In this document: piece by piece, positions 1-9,000 of the stretch | How the letters are laid out: each line of letters begins with the position of its first letter | Numbering within the stretch: the first letter of the stretch is position 1 | Assembly (NCBI GenBank): GCA_022841745.1 | Contig: JALHQW010000079.1 | Span: forward strand, 1 to 32,319 | Length of the DNA: 32,319 bases | Direction: 5' to 3' | DNA from: Saprospiraceae bacterium | GTDB taxonomy: Bacteria > Bacteroidota > Bacteroidia > Chitinophagales > Saprospiraceae | The notes under the pieces: generated by a model | The model's input: only the letters and a program-made list of their open reading frames with translations | Told to the model about the DNA's origin: nothing | The model's database searches: none | Made by a program: the position numbers and the translations under genes

Positions 1-85
1 GTGACTCAAAGTCACGCCCTCACTATGGCCAAAACCAATGGCGTAGGCTTAGTGAGGGTGTGACTCAAAGTCACGCCCTCACTAT
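1..85. repeat. Palindromic repeat, one full copy and one partial copy
   Basis: Positions 50-65 pair with 69-84 to form a 16-bp stem with a 3-nt CAA loop and one G-T wobble (59/75). Bases 1-26 are identical to 60-85, so the right half of a second copy lies at the window edge with a period of 59 bp. Its left arm would lie outside the window. There is no T-run after the stem. It could be a REP-like element or the transcription stop of a gene to the left. Confidence 0.75.
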
Positions 86-122
86 TGTCACCAAAATCCA
101 TCATATTCTTGAAAAATTGAAA

Positions 123-1217
123 ATGAAGCGCTTCATCATCATTCCTTGGTTGTTCATCCTCACTGGCGTTGGCATACTGGGCTACGCATTGGCCGACGCT
201 TCAGGGTGGGACACCGCTACCCTTGGTCACGCTGCCTCCGATTTTTTTACCCCAAAAAAACCAAAAATAGATGCCCCAGCCGAGGAGCGCCCCAGCATCA
301 CCTTCATCCTTGGCGAGGACGAGGACAGCACCAATGCCTACTACGCCGAGGCGACGGTTTTTTACCAAAACAACCCCGCCGAGCGGACGGAGTTTGTGGT
401 GACGGAATGCCATTCGCTGTTGGAAATGAGGAACTACCTGATGGCCCATCAAGCCAAGAGCGGCGTTCCCTGGGGGCAGGTGAACTTAGTGGCGCACGGC
501 AATGAATGGAACGGCCTATCGGTGCCCGTGCTGCCTGAGGGCAAGCGCACGACGGTTGCCACATTGGCAGAGGCTGTGGGCAAGAAAGTCTTGCTGCCCT
601 TGCCCGACCAGGTGGCCGATGCCTGCACGGAATTCCACGTAGAGAGCTGCGGCGTTGGCCGGGACACCTCGCTGCTGAATGCCCTGCAACATGCGATGGG
701 CAATGGCGGCGAGCTGCCGCAAATGGTTTCGTCGCCCTATTTCATCCATTATTCTTCTTCAAAAAAGGCAGGCCAATTGGTGAGTTGCCGTCGTGAACTG
801 CTGGAGCCTTGGTATGCTTTTTACCCTAAAACCTACCGCCCAAAAAATGCCGTACTGGCCCAACGGCTACAAAAATCCTACCCTGAAACGCAATTGGACT
901 GGCAAGCCGCCCTCGCCCGGCCAGCAGCTAACCAAAGCGCCGAACCTTACAGCCACGAGTTCGACCTGCCCATCGTCTGGGTCGTGACCTACCCTGATGG
1001 ACAGCCCCTGCCCGACCTCGAAAAATGGCGGGAGCAACGTACCTGGCTCACCCAACAACCCGAGTTGCTCGCCGCACTGCAGAACTTGGGCTTGACGCTG
1101 GATGATTTCCAGTGGACCTTCTTGAAAACCAAACACCTACTTGATGACGGCACGGAAGTGCCCGCCATCCGTGCCATCGGGCTTTGCACCGTGCTGACGG
1201 TTTTGAGGCCCGTTTGA
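123..1217 (+). CDS. Membrane-anchored protein of unknown function, possible caspase-like (clan CD) fold
   Basis: I do not recognise the family. The reading frame is open from a GTG at 60, but that codon lies inside the palindromic repeat. The ATG at 123 starts directly before a hydrophobic segment (MKRFIIIPWLFILTGVG, residues 1-25) that looks like a signal anchor, so I chose it (364 residues). After a charged, proline-rich linker come a beta-strand-like segment (SITFILGED), an LVAHGNEW motif (His125-Gly126) and an FHVESCGVG motif (Cys176). A His-Gly followed about 50 residues later by a Cys after a hydrophobic strand is the arrangement of clan CD peptidases such as caspase/CHAT-like proteins. 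This is inference from spacing only. The rest has no motif I know. A good terminator follows at 1245-1274, so it is probably transcribed separately from the BlaI gene. Confidence 0.6.
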   Translation: MKRFIIIPWLFILTGVGILGYALADASGWDTATLGHAASDFFTPKKPKIDAPAEERPSITFILGEDEDSTNAYYAEATVFYQNNPAERTEFVVTECHSLLEMRNYLMAHQAKSGVPWGQVNLVAHGNEWNGLSVPVLPEGKRTTVATLAEAVGKKVLLPLPDQVADACTEFHVESCGVGRDTSLLNALQHAMGNGGELPQMVSSPYFIHYSSSKKAGQLVSCRRELLEPWYAFYPKTYRPKNAVLAQRLQKSYPETQLDWQAALARPAANQSAEPYSHEFDLPIVWVVTYPDGQPLPDLEKWREQRTWLTQQPELLAALQNLGLTLDDFQWTFLKTKHLLDDGTEVPAIRAIGLCTVLTVLRPV

Positions 1218-1244
1218 TGAAATACGCTTTGAAGAATTGAGCAG

Positions 1245-1274
1245 CCTGTCCAATCGTTTTGGGCAGGTTTTTTT
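1245..1274 (+). terminator. Rho-independent terminator after the 364-residue gene
   Basis: CCTGTCC (1245-1251) pairs with GGGCAGG (1261-1267) around a 9-nt loop, with one G-T pair, and is followed by seven T residues (1268-1274). Confidence 0.8.
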
Positions 1275-1324
1275 GAGCAAAATCATTTATAACGTATTTT
1301 TACGTCAAAAAACTAATAAAATAG

Positions 1325-1355
1325 TTGCACAGCTAATTTTTAAAATATACCTTTG
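1325..1355 (+). promoter_or_regulatory. Bacteroidota-type promoter of the blaI-M56 pair
   Basis: TTG at 1325-1327, a 20-nt spacer and TACCTTTG at 1348-1355 match the -33/-7 consensus closely. The upstream in-frame ATG at 1353 lies inside the -7 box, which excludes it as the start. BlaI-type repressors usually bind near their own promoter, but I did not find a convincing TACA/TGTA operator. Confidence 0.8.
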
Positions 1356-1382
1356 CTTTCGTTCCACCTAAACACAAGGAAA

Positions 1383-1745
1383 ATGACATCTTTAACGAAG
1401 GCAGAAGAGGAAGTAATGCAAATCATCTGGCGGCTGGGGCGCTGCCTCGTGAGTGACGTCCTGCCCCACTACGAAGCGCTGAAGGGCAAGCCGACGCCAC
1501 AAAGCTCCGTGTCGAGCATCGTGCGGATACTGGAAGAAAAAGGTTTCGTGTCGCACAAGGCTTATGGTCGCACCCACGAGTACTTCCCTGTCATCACGAG
1601 GGAAGACTACTCGAAAAGCACCCTGAACCGCCTCGTGACCGACTATTTTGAAGGTTCGATGAGCAGCCTCGTGTCCTTCCTCGTGAAGGAGGAAAAGCTG
1701 GACAAGGACGAGCTTTCGGAATTGTTGGAGAAATTGAAGGATTGA
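1383..1745 (+). CDS. BlaI/MecI/CopY-family transcriptional repressor
   Basis: This 120-residue winged-helix repressor has the usual family length and pattern: a start LTKAEEEVMQIIWRLG, a recognition region around TPQSSVSSIVRILEEKGFVSH, and a C-terminal dimerisation helix region (SLVSFLVKEEKLDKDELSELLEKL). The ATG at 1383 follows an AAGGA at 1376-1380 and begins at the conserved N terminus. The next gene encodes an M56 membrane peptidase 29 bp downstream. This is the classic pairing in which the peptidase inactivates the repressor when an outside signal is sensed. In Bacteroidota such pairs are common and most are not linked to beta-lactam resistance. No beta-lactamase gene is nearby, so the regulated target is unknown. 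Confidence 0.92.
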   Translation: MTSLTKAEEEVMQIIWRLGRCLVSDVLPHYEALKGKPTPQSSVSSIVRILEEKGFVSHKAYGRTHEYFPVITREDYSKSTLNRLVTDYFEGSMSSLVSFLVKEEKLDKDELSELLEKLKD

Positions 1746-1748
1746 TTC

Positions 1749-1779
1749 CAATGACCAATGACAATCAATGACTAATGAC
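1749..1779 (+). repeat. Degenerate heptamer repeat (CAATGAC) over the M56 start
   Basis: The units CAATGAC at 1749 and 1756, CAATGAC at 1766 and TAATGAC at 1773 are nearly perfect heptamers with a 3-nt break. Each contains an ATG, and the last one (1775) is the start of the M56 gene. The two upstream ATGs at 1751 and 1758 open only five- or six-codon frames. Confidence 0.65.
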
Positions 1780-3796
1780 AGCTTACCTACTCGAAGTCAC
1801 CGCATCCTGGGCCGTTCTCTACGGCGTCTATCACCTGCTGCTGCGGGCGGAGACCTTCCACCGCTGGAACCGCTGGTACCTGCTCACGACGCTGCTGCTT
1901 GGCCTCGTCATCCCGACGCTGGACATTGACCTACTGGCTTCGGAAGCGTCGCCAGCCTACCTGTTGCAGCCCATAACGGTAGGCGTGCAGGAGTTGGAGG
2001 CAATTGTGGTGACTGCTTCGCAACGGGAACAAGGCGTTGATTTTCAGGTAGTTGCATGGTACATCTATTGGCTTGGCGTCGTGCTGGCGATGCTGCGCTT
2101 TGGCTATGGCCTTTGGCAAATCGGGCGGCTGTACCGTGCGGGGGATATTGCTCCGCAACAAGGCTACGACTTCGTGACCACGACCGCCCCGCACCTGCCC
2201 TTCTCGTTTTTCGACAACCTGTTTTGGAGCAAAAGCTTCGAGGTGACGGAGGAGGAGCGCCGCAGCATCACCCGGCACGAGGAGGCGCATATTTTCCAAA
2301 AACACAGCCACGATGTGGTGCTGCTCGAACTCGTGGCCGCCTTCACATGGTGCGTACCTTTCATCTATTTTTATAAAAAAGCTGTGAAAACAACCCACGA
2401 ATACCTCGCCGACGCCCACGTGACGGCGCAGGGATTCGACAAGAAACAATACGGCCGTTTGTTGCTCAGGCAATCGCACCCCGGAATGCAGGTTGCCATT
2501 TCCAATTCACTTTTTTCTTCACAATTAAAAAAACGTATTGTCATGATGACTAAAACTAATTCGCCGCAACGGGCCGGGTGGAAGTACCTGGCCGTGCTGC
2601 CCGCTTTGGCCGTGCTCTTGATGGCTTTTTCTTTGGAAAACAGCCCACTGCCAGCAACTTTGGAAATCCTTGAAAACCAACCCATTGAGCGTTTTGAAGC
2701 ACCTGATTTTGTGCCTTCGGCAATTGAAGTGAGGGACACCGTGCCATTAGATGGGGACGAGGTTTTCAAAGTAGTGGAGGAGATGCCCCGTTTCCCCGGC
2801 TGCGAGGAGGTGACGAATGCTGCCGAGCGCAAAACCTGCTCCGAGACGAAGTTGATAAAATACATCATGGAGCATGTCAAGTTCCCGAAAGATGCGGCAG
2901 AGAAAGGCTTCGAAGGCTTGGTCGCAGTGAAGTTTGTTGTCGAAAAAGACGGCTCCATCATTGATGCCGATGTCGTAAAAGGCGGAGAAGGTGGCTGTGG
3001 TGAGGAAGTGCTCCGGGTCATTTACGCCATGCCCAAATGGACGCCCGGCAAGCAAGGAGGCAAGGTGGTTCGGACGCAGTTTGTGTTGCCAGTCCGGTTC
3101 GAACTGGAGCATTCACCGGTAAAAACAGCGGACTCCAAACCACTGGCTATCAGTGACTTGGACGAAGCCCCCGTCATGCTCGGCTGCGAAAACCTCATGG
3201 GCGAGGAGCGCCAAAAATGCTCCACTGAGAAACTGCTGCAAACCGTTTTCGCCAACGTGAAATACCCCGCCGAGGCCCGCAAGAACGGCGTAGAGGGAAC
3301 CGTATATGCCAAGTTCGTCATCGAAAAGGACGGTAGCATCACCAAGCCCGAAATCGTTAAAAGTGTGGGCGGTGGCTGCGACGAAGAGGTACTGCGGGTC
3401 GTGGGCCTAATGCCGAAATGGTCGCCGGGCAAGAAGGGCGAACAGCCTGTGGCGGTTTCGTACACGTTGCCAGTGAAGTTCAAATTGGACGAGGACGAGA
3501 AGCCTGCAAAACCAACAGATGAAGTAGTGCTGGAAGCCTTCCCGAATCCAGCTGGCGCAAATGGCTTCGAAGTACGATTCAAGGCCCCAGCAGACCGGGT
3601 ATCCCTGCTTTTTTACGATGCAAACGCCATGAAAGAGGTGAACGAGAAGTTCTTCGACATGGAGAAGGGCCAATTGAACACTTACCATATCCGCCCCGAA
3701 TGGCTGTTTACCAACGGTAAATCGGGCACGGCAGCCATCAGCCTGCGTGATGCAAACGGCAAGGTGTTGGCTACGACGAAGGTGATAGTGCAGTGA
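1775..3796 (+). CDS. M56 (BlaR1-like) membrane metallopeptidase with two TonB C-terminal domains
   Basis: The N-terminal 290 residues form a membrane peptidase: hydrophobic segments near 5-23, 35-50, 95-115 and 271-286, a zinc motif HEEAH at 168-172, and a third-ligand region THEYLAD with Glu209. Residues about 338-443 and 467-570 are tandem TonB_C-type domains that share PGC/LGC, the FVxEKDGSI strand and the MPKWxPGK loop. The last part, 586-673, starts with EAFPNPAGANGFEV and resembles a type IX secretion sorting domain, although transport by that route is unlikely for a membrane protein. The peptidase part probably cleaves the BlaI-like repressor encoded just upstream. The TonB domains may bind outer-membrane receptors or the envelope. 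The M56-TonB combination is common in Bacteroidota. Two TonB domains plus this tail make the protein long (673 residues). Confidence 0.9.
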   Translation: MTAYLLEVTASWAVLYGVYHLLLRAETFHRWNRWYLLTTLLLGLVIPTLDIDLLASEASPAYLLQPITVGVQELEAIVVTASQREQGVDFQVVAWYIYWLGVVLAMLRFGYGLWQIGRLYRAGDIAPQQGYDFVTTTAPHLPFSFFDNLFWSKSFEVTEEERRSITRHEEAHIFQKHSHDVVLLELVAAFTWCVPFIYFYKKAVKTTHEYLADAHVTAQGFDKKQYGRLLLRQSHPGMQVAISNSLFSSQLKKRIVMMTKTNSPQRAGWKYLAVLPALAVLLMAFSLENSPLPATLEILENQPIERFEAPDFVPSAIEVRDTVPLDGDEVFKVVEEMPRFPGCEEVTNAAERKTCSETKLIKYIMEHVKFPKDAAEKGFEGLVAVKFVVEKDGSIIDADVVKGGEGGCGEEVLRVIYAMPKWTPGKQGGKVVRTQFVLPVRFELEHSPVKTADSKPLAISDLDEAPVMLGCENLMGEERQKCSTEKLLQTVFANVKYPAEARKNGVEGTVYAKFVIEKDGSITKPEIVKSVGGGCDEEVLRVVGLMPKWSPGKKGEQPVAVSYTLPVKFKLDEDEKPAKPTDEVVLEAFPNPAGANGFEVRFKAPADRVSLLFYDANAMKEVNEKFFDMEKGQLNTYHIRPEWLFTNGKSGTAAISLRDANGKVLATTKVIVQ

Positions 3797-3847
3797 GTTT
3801 GGCCTTTTAAAGGTAATGTGGCAGCCGCCCATTGCGGAGCAACAAAG

Positions 3848-3881
3848 CCCTGTCAGTAAACTGGCAGGGTTTTGTTGTTTT
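3848..3881 (+). terminator. Rho-independent terminator after the M56 gene
   Basis: CCCTGTCAG (3848-3856) pairs with CTGGCAGGG (3861-3869) around TAAA, a 9-bp stem with one G-T pair. It is followed by the T-rich run TTTTGTTGTTTT. Confidence 0.85.
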
Positions 3882-3950
3882 ACAAGGCCAGTTACCCCCC
3901 TGACAACCAACGTTTTACCCATCCCTCCACGCTATCATCCAAAAAACCCT

Positions 3951-3958
3951 TACATTTG
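3951..3958 (+). promoter_or_regulatory. Probable -7 box for the CorC-like gene
   Basis: TACATTTG matches TAnnTTTG. There is no TTG at the expected -33 distance, so the call rests on the -7 box and its position 72 bp before the start codon. Confidence 0.45.
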
Positions 3959-4030
3959 CGCCCATAGCCTAACATTTACGAGGATTTTTCGTAAAAAAGG
4001 CACCTCCAACAAGACGCAAGTCCACCTTAC

Positions 4031-5365
4031 ATGGTCGCTGATATATTATTCACGATATTTTTAGTTTTATTGAACGGGTTTTTCGTTGCCGCCGAATTCG
4101 CCATCGTCAAAGTCCGCATGTCACAGCTACAGGTTCGCTCCGGCTCCAGCTTCACCGCAAGCATAGCCGAGAGCGTGGTGGGCAACCTTGATGCTTACTT
4201 AGCCGCTACGCAATTGGGCATCACGCTCGCCTCCCTCGGCCTCGGCTGGATCGGCGAGACCGTGGTCTCAGACATCATCATCAAATTGATGCACGGGCTT
4301 GGCTTCCAAATGGACGATGCCCAGGCCCACCGCATCGCCCTTCCCATCGCCTTCGCCACCATCACCGTGCTGCACATCGTGTTCGGCGAGCTGGCGCCCA
4401 AGTCCTTGGCCATCCGCCACCCCATCAACACGACGCTGGCAGTGGCGGCACCGCTGCGCATCTTCCACATCGTCTTCAAGCCGTTTATTTATGTGCTGAA
4501 CGGCTTCGCCAATTTCATACTCCGCCTCATCGGCATCAAGCCCATCCATGAGCACGAAGGCATACACTCGGAGGAGGAACTGAAGCTCATCATCGCCGAG
4601 AGTGCCGAGGGCGGTGCTATTGACGACTCCGAACGGGAACTCATCCAGAACGTCTTCGACTTCGACGACCGCTTCACCTGGCAGATACTCAAGCCCCGCA
4701 CGCAGATTGCCGCCATTGACATCACCGAACCATTGGAGGAGAACATCGAGTACGCCATCACCGAAGGCTACAGCCGCTACCCAGTCTATGACGACACCAT
4801 TGACCATATCATCGGCTTCGTGCATTCCAAGGACCTGCTGCTGCTCTCCCGCCATGGCGAAAGCGGCAAGGGCATCAAGGACATCATGCGCCCAGTGCTC
4901 TATGTTTCTTCCCATAAAAAAGTCATCTCCCTGCTGCGCCTGATGCAGAAGGAGCGGGTGCAATTGGCCATCGCCGTCAACGAATTCGGCGGCACGGTCG
5001 GCCTCGTCACCTTGGAGGACATCATCGAGGAACTCGTCGGCGAGATACAGGACGAGTACGACACCGAGCCGCTCATCGTCGAAAGATTGGACGAGAACAC
5101 CTACAAGATTCAGGCGCAAAACCCCTTGGACGAAATCAACGAGTTCCTCCCGGAACCGTTCCCTGAGCGGGAGGAGTACCACACCCTTGCCGGCCTGCTC
5201 CAGCAATTCGCAGAGGAAATACCGGAAGAAGGCGAGACCATCCAGGTCCACAACTATGAAATCACCGTGCTGAAAATGTTCCAGGCCAGCCCAGAAATCG
5301 TGCAGGCCAAGTACCTCGGCACGATGACGGCAAATGGGGAATACTCGCCGGGCGATGAAGGGTAA
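4031..5365 (+). CDS. CNNM/CorC (HlyC)-family membrane protein with CBS pair
   Basis: The 444-residue protein has the standard three-part layout. An N-terminal DUF21/CNNM membrane domain covers about residues 1-190 (LFTIFLVLLNGFFVAAEFAIVK; VAATQLGITLASLGLGWIGE-type helix; FGELAPKSLAIR motif). A CBS-domain pair covers about 205-335 (MRPVLYV, EFGGTVGLVTLEDIIEELVGEI). A CorC_HlyC domain covers about 350-435. Proteins of this family are inner-membrane transporters or regulators of Mg2+/Co2+ or Na+ efflux; the old 'hemolysin' name is not supported by function. The ATG at 4031 directly precedes the first hydrophobic helix. A heptamer repeat and a GNAT gene follow within 50 bp. Confidence 0.93.
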   Translation: MVADILFTIFLVLLNGFFVAAEFAIVKVRMSQLQVRSGSSFTASIAESVVGNLDAYLAATQLGITLASLGLGWIGETVVSDIIIKLMHGLGFQMDDAQAHRIALPIAFATITVLHIVFGELAPKSLAIRHPINTTLAVAAPLRIFHIVFKPFIYVLNGFANFILRLIGIKPIHEHEGIHSEEELKLIIAESAEGGAIDDSERELIQNVFDFDDRFTWQILKPRTQIAAIDITEPLEENIEYAITEGYSRYPVYDDTIDHIIGFVHSKDLLLLSRHGESGKGIKDIMRPVLYVSSHKKVISLLRLMQKERVQLAIAVNEFGGTVGLVTLEDIIEELVGEIQDEYDTEPLIVERLDENTYKIQAQNPLDEINEFLPEPFPEREEYHTLAGLLQQFAEEIPEEGETIQVHNYEITVLKMFQASPEIVQAKYLGTMTANGEYSPGDEG

Positions 5366-5385
5366 GACAAAGTAAAAAGGACAAA

Positions 5386-5413
5386 GTAAAAAGTAAAAAG
5401 TAAAAAGTAAAAA
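5386..5413 (+). repeat. Perfect heptanucleotide tandem repeat (GTAAAAA)x4
   Basis: Four perfect copies of GTAAAAA occupy the spacer between the CorC-like gene and the GTG start at 5414. A related copy with an interruption lies at 5372-5378. The repeat touches the start codon of the acetyltransferase gene. Its frame has a stop (TAA at 5408) and is not translated as part of that gene. Confidence 0.9.
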
Positions 5414-5983
5414 GTGGACGTCCAAGCTACCCACATCCATTTCACGACCATCACCACCGACGACGACATCCGGCAGGTGCTCGAATTGCAGCGGGCCAAC
5501 CTCTCCACAGAGGTCAGTGCCGACGTGGCCCAATCGCAGGGCTTCGTCACCGTGCAGCATAATTTTGATTTATTGAAAGCCATGAACGAGTCCATCCCGC
5601 AGGTCATCGCCAAGGACGGCGACTCGGTAGTGGGCTATGCGCTCGTGATGCTTCCCTCGTTCCAAGACCTGATTCCGGTGCTGAAACCTATGTTCTTGAT
5701 GTTCGAGTACATAGACTACAAAGGGAAAAAACTGGTGGATTACCAATACTATGTAATGGGTCAAGTCTGCGTGGCCGAGGGCTACCGGGGCATGGGTGTC
5801 TTCGACGGCCTCTACCAACAGCACCGGGAACTTTACCGCCCCCGCTTCGACTTCGTGGCCACCGAAATTGCCACCCGCAACACCCGCTCCATCCGTGCGC
5901 ACCAGCGGGTCGGGTTTCAGACTATTCACACCTTCGAGGATGAGACGGATCATTGGGAGATAGTGGTGTGGGATTGGAGGTGA
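5414..5983 (+). CDS. GNAT-family N-acetyltransferase
   Basis: The 189-residue protein fits the GNAT fold. The N-terminal strand and helix are ITTDDDIRQVLELQRANLS. The acetyl-CoA-binding motif A is MGQVCVAEGYRGMGVFDGLY at about residues 116-135. The C-terminal part, ATRNTRSIRAHQRVGFQTI, is typical of motif B. The start is a GTG directly after the heptamer repeat; no ATG lies before the first conserved strand, so GTG is the best choice. The substrate cannot be told from sequence. The gene follows the CorC-like gene by 48 bp on the same strand and may be cotranscribed with it. Confidence 0.88.
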   Translation: MDVQATHIHFTTITTDDDIRQVLELQRANLSTEVSADVAQSQGFVTVQHNFDLLKAMNESIPQVIAKDGDSVVGYALVMLPSFQDLIPVLKPMFLMFEYIDYKGKKLVDYQYYVMGQVCVAEGYRGMGVFDGLYQQHRELYRPRFDFVATEIATRNTRSIRAHQRVGFQTIHTFEDETDHWEIVVWDWR

Positions 5984-6044
5984 TGCTATATTTTATTATG
6001 TGGCAAACTGAACATCTATTTTATTTCATCCATTTTCTAAGGCA

Positions 6045-9000
6045 TCAATAATACCCCAACACCTCCTCAATCAACGCCTCCATATTCCCCCCATCAAACG
6101 TATCATAAGACACATCGAAAATAGCGGGGTTTGCGGTCAATTTGCCCGATTTTGGTTGCGAGCATATACCGATATAGCTGTCCTCCTCCGTTTCATCGAA
6201 TTTAAAACTAAAAACATATAGCCATACTTCCTCGCCTTGGTGTATATGCTTCCTTTTTTCGATGATTTTGAAATCTGCGACGCTTTCTATTTCGCCATCC
6301 ATCAGGTAGGGGATGCCACCTTCGATATAGGTTTCAAGGTCGAGCATTTTGCTGGGGATTTTATCCATCCAGCCTTCCAGGTGAAGGGTTTCCAGCAAGG
6401 TATGCCAGGCATAGGGCAGGTCGTGGATTTTGTTTAGCGCTGATTTGTCCAGTTTTTCCCCATGGCGGATTAGGCTAACGACCACGGCATTGAGCATCCA
6501 GGCATCTGGCAGCGCCTGCATTTTTTTCAATAAATCCACCGAGCCGGCGGGAGCGGGCAAGTACCCAGCGATGTCCAGCAGGTTGATGAAGTCCCAGCGG
6601 TCTTCCCATAGCTCCAACGAATCGGCGCCGGCGAGCAGGCGGTTGGCATCCGATATGGCCCAGGCGTCCTTCACGATGTCGGCTGCGTAGGGGTGGAAGC
6701 CGGAGCGGTCGCCCCATTTTGCACGGATACTGTTCGATATGGCATTGTAAACCATATAGTTGTAAGCAGGGTGCTTGCGCAATGGGAACAGCCGGGGCAG
6801 CAGTTCCAGCACCAATGCCGAGTCTTGGATCAAAAAATTCAGGTGACCATAGAACGGAATGTCCAGCCCGTCAGCGGTGTCAACCGTGGGGGCAAGCTCG
6901 AAATAGGCATTGTATGCGGCGCTGTCCTGCATGGAGAGCATGACCTGCAAGGCGTTCCGTTGGCGGTACCGCATGGCCTTGTTGTCGTGGAAATACGCCA
7001 CTAAAAAAGGCAGCAGCCGCTCGTCCTTCCGGTCTTCGAGTTTGCTGATGAGCATTCCGTGCGTGCTGCCCCAAGGCATGGTGTCCAGCGGCATAGGCTT
7101 TTGCAAGGCGTTGAAAATGGCGGTCAGGTCTTCGTCCTGGATCTCGTGTTCGTAGAGTGCGTCCTTGGCCTGCTGCGCAACGAGGGTGTCTTCGGAGGCC
7201 AGGTCGTCGAGCAGGAGTTGGGTGGTTTCCCGCTTCAGCAATGCGCCTGTCCACTGCCTTTTGGGTTTGAAGGAATTGAAAAACGCCCATGCCAGCCCGC
7301 TCGTGTCAGGTGCTGCTTTGTTGACAATCAGTTCATAAACGCCCGTGTCTGTCAGCATGACCAAGTGCTCGGTGAAGTTCAGGTTGGCCGTGTCAAAAGA
7401 GGTAAGGTAAAAGCTCGGCATTGACCCGAACAAGGTGTCCTTGACCGTAAAACTGCTGTCCCCCACTAATTTTTGGCGATAATTAATGAGGAAACTGTCC
7501 GGGGTTTCGGTCTCGAAATACTTGGACAAAATGGTTTCCGTCAAAATATAGTTGTTGGAGGCCAGCGTGTCGCCGGACGAATAGCTATAGGTGACCTGCG
7601 CCTCACTGGTATCCGCTTTCAGGTGATAGCTGCTGGGCAAGGCCAGTGTGCAGCCGATTTCGGGAAGCTCGGTCGGCAGCAGGGGTGATTGGTTCAAGGG
7701 GAGGAGTCGCACGGACTTGAAAAAGGCTTGGCTCGATGAATCGCTGGTGCCGACCGGATGTGTGGTGGCGAAGGTGTAAAACCGGGTGCCCCGCATGGTG
7801 CCCTGCACGTTGATATAGCTCCCCTGTGTCCGGTATTTGGAGGCACTGCCCAAAAAGCCGTCCACATAAACGGTGCGGCTTTCGCCAATCTGCGGGCCCC
7901 ATTGCAGTTCGTAATTCTCAATGGCTGTGTTGAAAACGGCCTGCTTGTCCGTGAATACCAAGGAGGGCGGATAGTCAAATACAGCAATGGTGTACTCCCG
8001 GCCAGCATGCAGGTCCATTGCGATATAGAGCTTCGTCGTCATGTTGTTGTCATCTTCCAATTGCTGCCTCGCCCAATGCACCTGGGGTTCCGTTGGCAAG
8101 AGCGCTGAGAAGCCCCGCCCCTCATCTTTAAAAGTTAGCTGTGTCGGGATTGGTTTGTTTGCCTCGAAAAGGCTGTCCGCCACCCCCGTGAAGTGGGCAT
8201 ACACCCGGCGCACCTGGTATCCTTTGTTGCGCAGCAAGGCCAGCATGCCATCCTCGCCAGGCAGGTGCGCTGCGCCCACGGCGCAAAAAATGGACTGCCG
8301 CCTGCCGTGCCCAATCATCTTGTCCACCATGCGGATGTTGCGGTTGGTCAGCAGCTCCCGGCGGTAGTTTTCGTTGGAAAAACGGTCGTTGACCATGACC
8401 TTGAGTGCGTCAATATTGCCTGTCCTATAGGTTTCGATGAGGCCGTTCAAGTTGACAGGTGGCCTATCCTTCGCAACGATAGAGTCTTCAAAGATTTCAA
8501 AAAACGCCTTCGTCAAGTCACTGTACTCGCTCATGCGCTCCAGCCCAAACATGTTTTTGCCACGGCCATTGGCATACGAGAACAGGGTCAGGTCGAGTAT
8601 CTGGGGCCTTTTCTTTGAAAATGGCAGCTCTTTGATGCCCTTGAGCATCTGTTCCACCAATTTGGGATTTTTGGACTTCAGCTCATCCAAGCTGGTGTTG
8701 GCCTTGCGGTTGAGCAGTTCTTCGACTTCCTCGTAGGCATCTTCGCTGAGGGTTTCCCGCAGTTCGTTGAAGGTGTCCCGGTCGTTCATGCTGAGGTTGA
8801 TGACGTAGCTAAGGGCGGAGTCGGGGTGTACCTCCATTGCGAAAGCATCCACGGCTTCGATGGCCAACAGTACGGAGTCGCACAGTTCGAAAACCCGCTC
8901 ATCCCGCAGGTGCATGGTGCCGAAGAGGTAGCAGCTTTCGGGGAGGTCGTTCCTGGAAACCTCCCAAAGCAGGGCATAATCCGGCTTGGCGGTTTGGGAA

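Noticed and set aside
1353-1382. Upstream ATG of the BlaI-like gene
   Set aside because: The codon is inside the -7 box and the conserved protein begins at the ATG at 1383, which has an AAGGA before it.
1383-3796. Beta-lactam resistance operon
   Set aside because: The BlaI/M56 pair is present but there is no beta-lactamase or PBP gene next to it, and such pairs have other roles in Bacteroidota.
4268-5560. 430-codon open frame on the minus strand
   Set aside because: It lies antisense to the CorC-like gene, which has clear domains along its whole length; the antisense frame has no recognisable domain and arises from GC-rich codon use.
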